Assembly (NCBI GenBank): GCA_038318895.1
Contig: JBBQCS010000017.1
Span: 1-41,521, forward strand
Length of the DNA stretch: 41,521 nucleotides
Direction of reading: 5' to 3'
DNA from: UBA11222 sp030652895
GTDB taxonomy: Bacteria > Pseudomonadota > Alphaproteobacteria > UBA11222
Positions 37,819-41,521 of this stretch are shown in pieces. The notes below the pieces were generated by a model. The model did not search any database, was not told the origin of the DNA, and saw only the letters and a list, made by a program, of their open reading frames with translations. Position numbers and translations under genes: made by a program. The stretch's first letter is position 1. The number at the start of each line of letters is the position of its first letter.

Positions 37819-39957
37819 ATGGTCGAGGGCGTGCGCACACACATGCAGCGCCAGCTTACTGGATTATCTGTAGCCGCGATTGGGGTTCGCGTACGCGAGT
37901 GTTTTCTGGCTGAGCGTTCACGATGGGCGCTGTGGCTTCCGGTATTCATAGCATGCGGCATCGGGATTTATTTTGCTTTGCCGGCGGAGCCGTTGCCATG
38001 GGCGGGTCCGGTTATCCTGGCGATTCTGGCAGCAGGGGTTTATCTGAGCCGGCGCCGGCAGGGCATACAACTTTTACTGATAGCCCTGGTTATGGCGGCC
38101 GCAGGTTTTAGCGTGGCGCAATGGCCCGGCGCCATCCGGGACGCGCCGGTGATAGCCAAGCGGCTGGGGCCGGTAAATATTACGGGACGGCTGGTTGCCC
38201 TGGAACGCCAGGATAACGGAGTACGCTATCTGATCGCGCCCGGGGTTATTGACTGGCTTGCCCCTTCAGGTACTCCCGCCCGCATCCGGTTGCGGTTAAG
38301 CGGCAAGGCCCGCGCCGATCCCAGCCTTGCTGCGGGTGATCATGTGCACCTTCGCGCCGTGCTGATGCCGCCCCCCGGTCCGGTGACGCCGGGGGGCTTT
38401 GATTATGGCCGGATGCTGTGGTTTGAGAATATCGGCGCGGTGGGCTTTATTATTTCGCCCCCGTATAAGCTGGATACATCGGGGCAGGATGATTTCTGGC
38501 AGCGCATGGCACTTCGTCTGACCGTCCTGCGGGACCGGCTGACGGCGCGGGTGATCGCAAGCATTCCCGGCGATGCGGGGGTGATGGCCGCCGCCCTGAT
38601 GACCGGGGACCGTGCCGCCATGCCGGACACGGTGAACGAGTCCATGAAAAACTCCGGCCTTGCCCATCTGCTGTCGATTTCGGGTCTGCATATGGGGCTG
38701 GTGGCGGGCATTCTGTTTTTTTCGCTGCGCGCGGTGCTGGCGCTGATTGAACCTGTGGCGTTGCGTTATCCGATCAAGAAATGGTCCGCCGCATTTGCCA
38801 TGACCGGGGCGTTTTTGTATCTGCTGATTTCAGGGGCGTCGATACCGACCCAGCGATCTTTCCTGATGACAGGACTGGTCCTGACAGCAGTGATGCTGGA
38901 CCGCACGGCGATTTCCATGCGCACGATCATGCTGGCCGCCAGTCTGATTTTGCTGATAGCCCCGCAAAGCCTGAGCAGCGCCAGTTTTCAGATGTCTTTC
39001 GCCGCGGTGATTGCCCTGGTGGCGGTGTACGAAAAATTCGGGGCGCAATTATCGTACGGACTTGGCGAGGATGGATGGTTCCGGCGCAGCGTGAAATATC
39101 TGTTCGCCACCCTGACCACCAGCTTTGTGGCGGGGCTCGCCACCGCGCCGTTTGCAGCGTTCAATTTCAACCGCTTCACTGTGTATGGCCTGCTTGCCAA
39201 TATGCTGGCGGTGCCGTTGACCGGTGCAGTGATCATGCCCTGTGCGGTGGCCGCATTCATGCTGATGCCGTTTGGACTGGAACAGTGGGCGCTGCTGCCG
39301 ATGGGCATTGGGGTACAGTGGGTGATCGAGATATCACGTCACGTAGCGGGCCTGCCCGGCGCCGTCATTGCTGTCGGGCAGGCGCCGGAGGCGGTGCTGC
39401 TGCTGATCGTTGGCGGCGGGCTTTGGCTGTGTCTGTGGGAACGGGCCTGGCGCTGGCTGGGTTTCGCGCCGGTCGCTCTTGGGCTTTTCATCTGGGCAAT
39501 GGGCGCGACGTTGCGTCCCGATATTTTGGTGGAAGGCAATGGCCGTCTGATTGCCGTGCGCAATGTGTCGGGGGATCTGGTAGCGAACAGTTCAACGGCG
39601 GCCCGGCATGCCAGTAAGGAATGGGCCAAACAGGAAGGCCTGATGGGCCGCCTTGCGACCGTGCGGGATGATCCGCTTGCGGCCTGTGACGTGCTGGGCT
39701 GTATGTTCGTGGCGCGTGGCGGCGAAACCGTTGCCTTTGTGCGGGACGCCAATGCGCTGGAAGAAGACTGCGCGCGCGCCAGCATCGTTATCGCCAGCGT
39801 TGGCGTAAAGCGCTGCAAGGGGCCGCGCCTGGTAATCGACGCGCGCGATCTCTACTTTGGCGGCAGTCATGCAATCTGGCTTGAGGATGGCGGCTTTCGC
39901 GTGGAAACCGTGGTACGAAAGCGTGGTCAGCGCCCCTGGGTGCCGGGCGTGGAGTAG
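37819..39957 (+). CDS. comEC: ComEC/Rec2-type DNA uptake channel protein
   Basis: The roughly 710-residue membrane protein has an N-terminal DUF4131 region with two or three membrane helices, an OB-like soluble part, and the Competence domain with LAHLLSISGLHMGLVAG and ASIPTQRSFLM, the hallmark of ComEC. It would move single-stranded DNA across the inner membrane during transformation. The C-terminal part (from about residue 560) corresponds to the beta-lactamase-like domain but lacks an HxHxDH metal motif, so it should not be a nuclease; this is common in alphaproteobacteria. The start is uncertain among GTG 37792, ATG 37819 and ATG 37843. It is divergent from gltX. No other competence gene is seen here. 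Confidence 0.9.
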   Translation: MVEGVRTHMQRQLTGLSVAAIGVRVRECFLAERSRWALWLPVFIACGIGIYFALPAEPLPWAGPVILAILAAGVYLSRRRQGIQLLLIALVMAAAGFSVAQWPGAIRDAPVIAKRLGPVNITGRLVALERQDNGVRYLIAPGVIDWLAPSGTPARIRLRLSGKARADPSLAAGDHVHLRAVLMPPPGPVTPGGFDYGRMLWFENIGAVGFIISPPYKLDTSGQDDFWQRMALRLTVLRDRLTARVIASIPGDAGVMAAALMTGDRAAMPDTVNESMKNSGLAHLLSISGLHMGLVAGILFFSLRAVLALIEPVALRYPIKKWSAAFAMTGAFLYLLISGASIPTQRSFLMTGLVLTAVMLDRTAISMRTIMLAASLILLIAPQSLSSASFQMSFAAVIALVAVYEKFGAQLSYGLGEDGWFRRSVKYLFATLTTSFVAGLATAPFAAFNFNRFTVYGLLANMLAVPLTGAVIMPCAVAAFMLMPFGLEQWALLPMGIGVQWVIEISRHVAGLPGAVIAVGQAPEAVLLLIVGGGLWLCLWERAWRWLGFAPVALGLFIWAMGATLRPDILVEGNGRLIAVRNVSGDLVANSSTAARHASKEWAKQEGLMGRLATVRDDPLAACDVLGCMFVARGGETVAFVRDANALEEDCARASIVIASVGVKRCKGPRLVIDARDLYFGGSHAIWLEDGGFRVETVVRKRGQRPWVPGVE

Positions 39958-39965
39958 ATTAAGTA

Positions 39966-40640
39966 CTATAAATTATCTACCGGTCCGGCGGATAAAGCAG
40001 TCGCGCTTTGGGAATGGTTAGCATATGTGGGCCATGAGGGATAATAATCCTCGGACTCATTTCCCCATGTTTTCCATCCCTTTCTGGAACCTCTGGCAAA
40101 TAGTTCCAGATAGGGGCCGGGACTGCACGCTTCGACAATGTTATATAGTTCATCCGGTTTCCGGGAATGCTCGCGTTTTTGCGTCCGGATGATATTCACC
40201 TGGCTACGCCCTGGCGCAAGCGTTCGAGCGTCTTTACCGCGTATGCCGAAAAGCACCAGTTCGGTAGTATTCCTGAAATAAAACCCGACACCCCGGCCAT
40301 CGGGGCCACCATCCTTGCGGACCTTATGCCAAACAATATTGCTTTTATATTGAAACCCCCAAGCCTCCATCACGCGAAGACCTTCCGGAAGAAGAGCGTT
40401 GGGCACCCATAAATATAAATGTGCGGTCTCAGCTGCAAGCTCTTCGACTGACAGTTTCATGATATCTTCAAGCCTCATGGTATCATAACGCGACAGACGC
40501 CGATGTTCGGGTGCCATTTTTCCGGTACGGTTCTGGAATCGCCAGGGAGGATCCGCCAGAATTGTCTTAAACCGGTCTTTGCCCAGGTTTTGCAAAAGCT
40601 CTTGCGATGAAACCGATGTCGAAGAAACGTTCTTGTTCAT
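39966..40640 (-). CDS. MT-A70 family DNA adenine methyltransferase (modification subunit)
   Basis: The 224-residue protein has the catalytic DPPW motif at residues 30-33 (ILADPPWRF), a FYFRNTTELVLFGIRG block and a SAM-binding C-terminal segment with YLELFARG. Members of the MT-A70 family methylate adenine at N6; bacterial ones include type II modification enzymes and orphan methyltransferases. It begins two bases after the stop of the BglII-like nuclease gene, so the two form a restriction-modification operon with the nuclease first. Its role is presumably to protect the host from the adjacent nuclease. The recognition site cannot be read from sequence. It converges with comEC, whose stop is eight bases away. 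Confidence 0.9.
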   Translation of the reverse strand: MNKNVSSTSVSSQELLQNLGKDRFKTILADPPWRFQNRTGKMAPEHRRLSRYDTMRLEDIMKLSVEELAAETAHLYLWVPNALLPEGLRVMEAWGFQYKSNIVWHKVRKDGGPDGRGVGFYFRNTTELVLFGIRGKDARTLAPGRSQVNIIRTQKREHSRKPDELYNIVEACSPGPYLELFARGSRKGWKTWGNESEDYYPSWPTYANHSQSATALSAGPVDNL

Positions 40641-40642
40641 GA

Positions 40643-41230
40643 TCAGTCCTCAACATACAGGGATTTGGTGATTCCGAAAACCAGCAGTGGGCATCCGCCC
40701 CCGCCGCCGCCCTCAATACGGGGCAGCAGCTTGCTCATATGCGTGGTTGAAGCGCCATAGCTTGACCCGCGTCCAAGCACGGTGAATATATGCTGTAAAT
40801 CATCGCATCGGGTGATGATTATCCCGACACTCACGGCGCGGAGTTCAAACAGTAGACGGAAGTTGTTAAGGTCACGGTCAAAAAATGGATCCTTGTTGTT
40901 CCACTCTATCTCCAGCGCCACCCGGTTTTTGAAGCAGTCTACCGAGTGGGTGGGAGACTCGATCTTATTATCATCGACTAAAATTTCCGTGTCGAATTTC
41001 TTTTCAATCCACCCACGTTTGTACAACTCACTATCGATGGCCCTGGAAATTTTGGATTTGCTGCCACCGCCAACATTCACCCAACTCCTGTACCAGCGAA
41101 AATCCGTAAGCACATTTGACAGATCGTCCCATTCAGCAGAAAAATCATTTTTAAGAATGGCGCAGGCATGCTTCCATTCATGGACCTCATAATTGTTTCG
41201 AACAAATTCCGGCAGTAAATCTATTGCCAC
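40643..41230 (-). CDS. BglII-like type II restriction endonuclease
   Basis: The protein (about 195 residues from GTG 41230, or 206 from TTG 41263) resembles the BglII family of restriction nucleases. The active-site core is VDCFKNRVALEIEWNNKD, where the aspartate and the ExE pair would be the metal ligands of the PD-(D/E)xK-type fold. RIEGGGGGGCP near the C-terminus is an unusual glycine run. GTG 41230 has AAAGG seven bases upstream and starts where the conserved part (AIDLLPEFV) begins; the TTG has no ribosome site. It would cut DNA unmethylated by its partner MT-A70 enzyme. The gene is visibly AT-richer than the surrounding genome, as for an acquired cassette. Confidence 0.85.
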   Translation of the reverse strand: MAIDLLPEFVRNNYEVHEWKHACAILKNDFSAEWDDLSNVLTDFRWYRSWVNVGGGSKSKISRAIDSELYKRGWIEKKFDTEILVDDNKIESPTHSVDCFKNRVALEIEWNNKDPFFDRDLNNFRLLFELRAVSVGIIITRCDDLQHIFTVLGRGSSYGASTTHMSKLLPRIEGGGGGGCPLLVFGITKSLYVED

Positions 41231-41323
41231 TTCTGGACCTTTATCGTTCTTATTATTTTGCAACGCTAGAGTGAAAGGACACTAACCATGGACGGACGAT
41301 TCGCCCACACATCGGTATATGTT

Positions 41324-41356
41324 TTATGTTCTACTTATGTTCTTTATTTTAGTCAA
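41324..41356 (-). promoter_or_regulatory. Promoter of the restriction-modification operon with direct repeats
   Basis: On the reverse strand TTGACT (41356-41351) and TAGAAC (41333-41328) are 17 bases apart, a plausible sigma-70 promoter. An 8-base direct repeat TTATGTTC (41324-41331 and 41335-41342, 11-base period) overlaps it, one helical turn apart, as in an operator for repressor binding. No controller (C) protein gene was seen. Confidence 0.5.
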
Positions 41357-41380
41357 GACTGAGTTATCAAGCGCCAGACG

Positions 41381-41521
41381 CTATTCCTCCAGCAGCCGCC
41401 GCGTAATTACCTGCGCCTGGATTTCTCCCGCACCCTCGAAGATATTCAGGATGCGTGCGTCGCACAGCACGCGGCTGATGGGATATTCCAGCGCGAAGCC
41501 GTTGCCGCCGTGAATTTGCAG
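41381..41521 (-). CDS. Acyl-CoA dehydrogenase, C-terminal end (5' partial)
   Basis: Reading from the right edge, 46 codons end in TAG at 41381-41383. They encode the typical C-terminus of an acyl-CoA dehydrogenase: QIHGGNGFALEYPISR, then RILNIFEGAGEIQ and a final ITRRLLEE. These flavoproteins remove hydrogen from acyl-CoA in beta-oxidation or amino acid catabolism, or act as glutaryl-CoA-type enzymes. The QIHGGNGF segment contacts FAD, and the EGAGEIQ segment includes part of the active-site region. The rest of the gene is beyond the window, so the substrate class cannot be assigned. It is upstream of the restriction-modification operon, in the same direction. Confidence 0.85.
   Translation of the reverse strand: MQIHGGNGFALEYPISRVLCDARILNIFEGAGEIQAQVITRRLLEE

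Noticed and set aside
41319..41513. Small forward ORF at the right edge
   Set aside because: It is the shadow of the acyl-CoA dehydrogenase end on the reverse strand, whose conserved residues are unambiguous.

Overview
The window looks like a chromosomal segment of a moderately GC-rich alphaproteobacterium. Supporting signs are a full-length cyclic beta-1,2-glucan synthase of the NdvB/ChvB type, an L,D-transpeptidase/DUF882 pair, the yfgM-like/bamB/der order, a ComEC without a catalytic beta-lactamase motif, a FixK/FNR-type box and a ROSE-like RNA thermometer. No rRNA, tRNA, CRISPR array, transposase or integrase was recognised, and genus cannot be assigned from what is visible.

Region 1 (1-15872) looks like a metabolic and stress module. 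A tightly overlapping operon encodes a short-chain acyl-CoA synthetase (5' end outside the window), an E1 2-oxoacid dehydrogenase with alpha and beta fused, a lipoyl E2 and a small acyl carrier protein; no E3 is present. A FixK/FNR box with a correctly spaced -10 then precedes a tandem universal stress protein gene, which overlaps the 8.5 kb cyclic glucan synthase gene. A second tandem Usp gene follows.

Region 2 (15974-19325) has a reverse-strand envelope pair (DUF882 peptidase-like protein and YcbB-type L,D-transpeptidase), a truncated Hsp20 remnant, and an intact Hsp20 gene with a heat-shock-like promoter and a leader whose last hairpin has the ROSE signature.

Region 3 (19384-25502) is accessory. 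It holds a reverse-strand pair of a DUF1989 protein and a YqcI/YcgG (GntA-like) protein, which I read as possible guanidino-group chemistry. It also carries two aldo/keto reductases, a Spx/YffB-type protein, an SDR, a GNAT acetyltransferase and a GFA-family zinc protein.

Region 4 (25852-37720) is core: a YfgM-like TPR protein, BamB, Der, the PrkA-YeaH-SpoVR operon with a strong terminator, citrate synthase with an unusual lysine/alanine-rich N-terminal extension, and glutamyl-tRNA synthetase.

Region 5 (37819-41521) carries ComEC, then a lower-GC, probably acquired restriction-modification pair (MT-A70 methyltransferase and BglII-like nuclease), and the C-terminal end of an acyl-CoA dehydrogenase running off the window.

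The observations most worth follow-up are the DUF1989/YqcI pair, the ROSE-like thermometer, the FixK/FNR-controlled Usp-glucan synthase operon, the PDH-like operon with its own carrier protein, and the restriction-modification cassette with repeats in its promoter.
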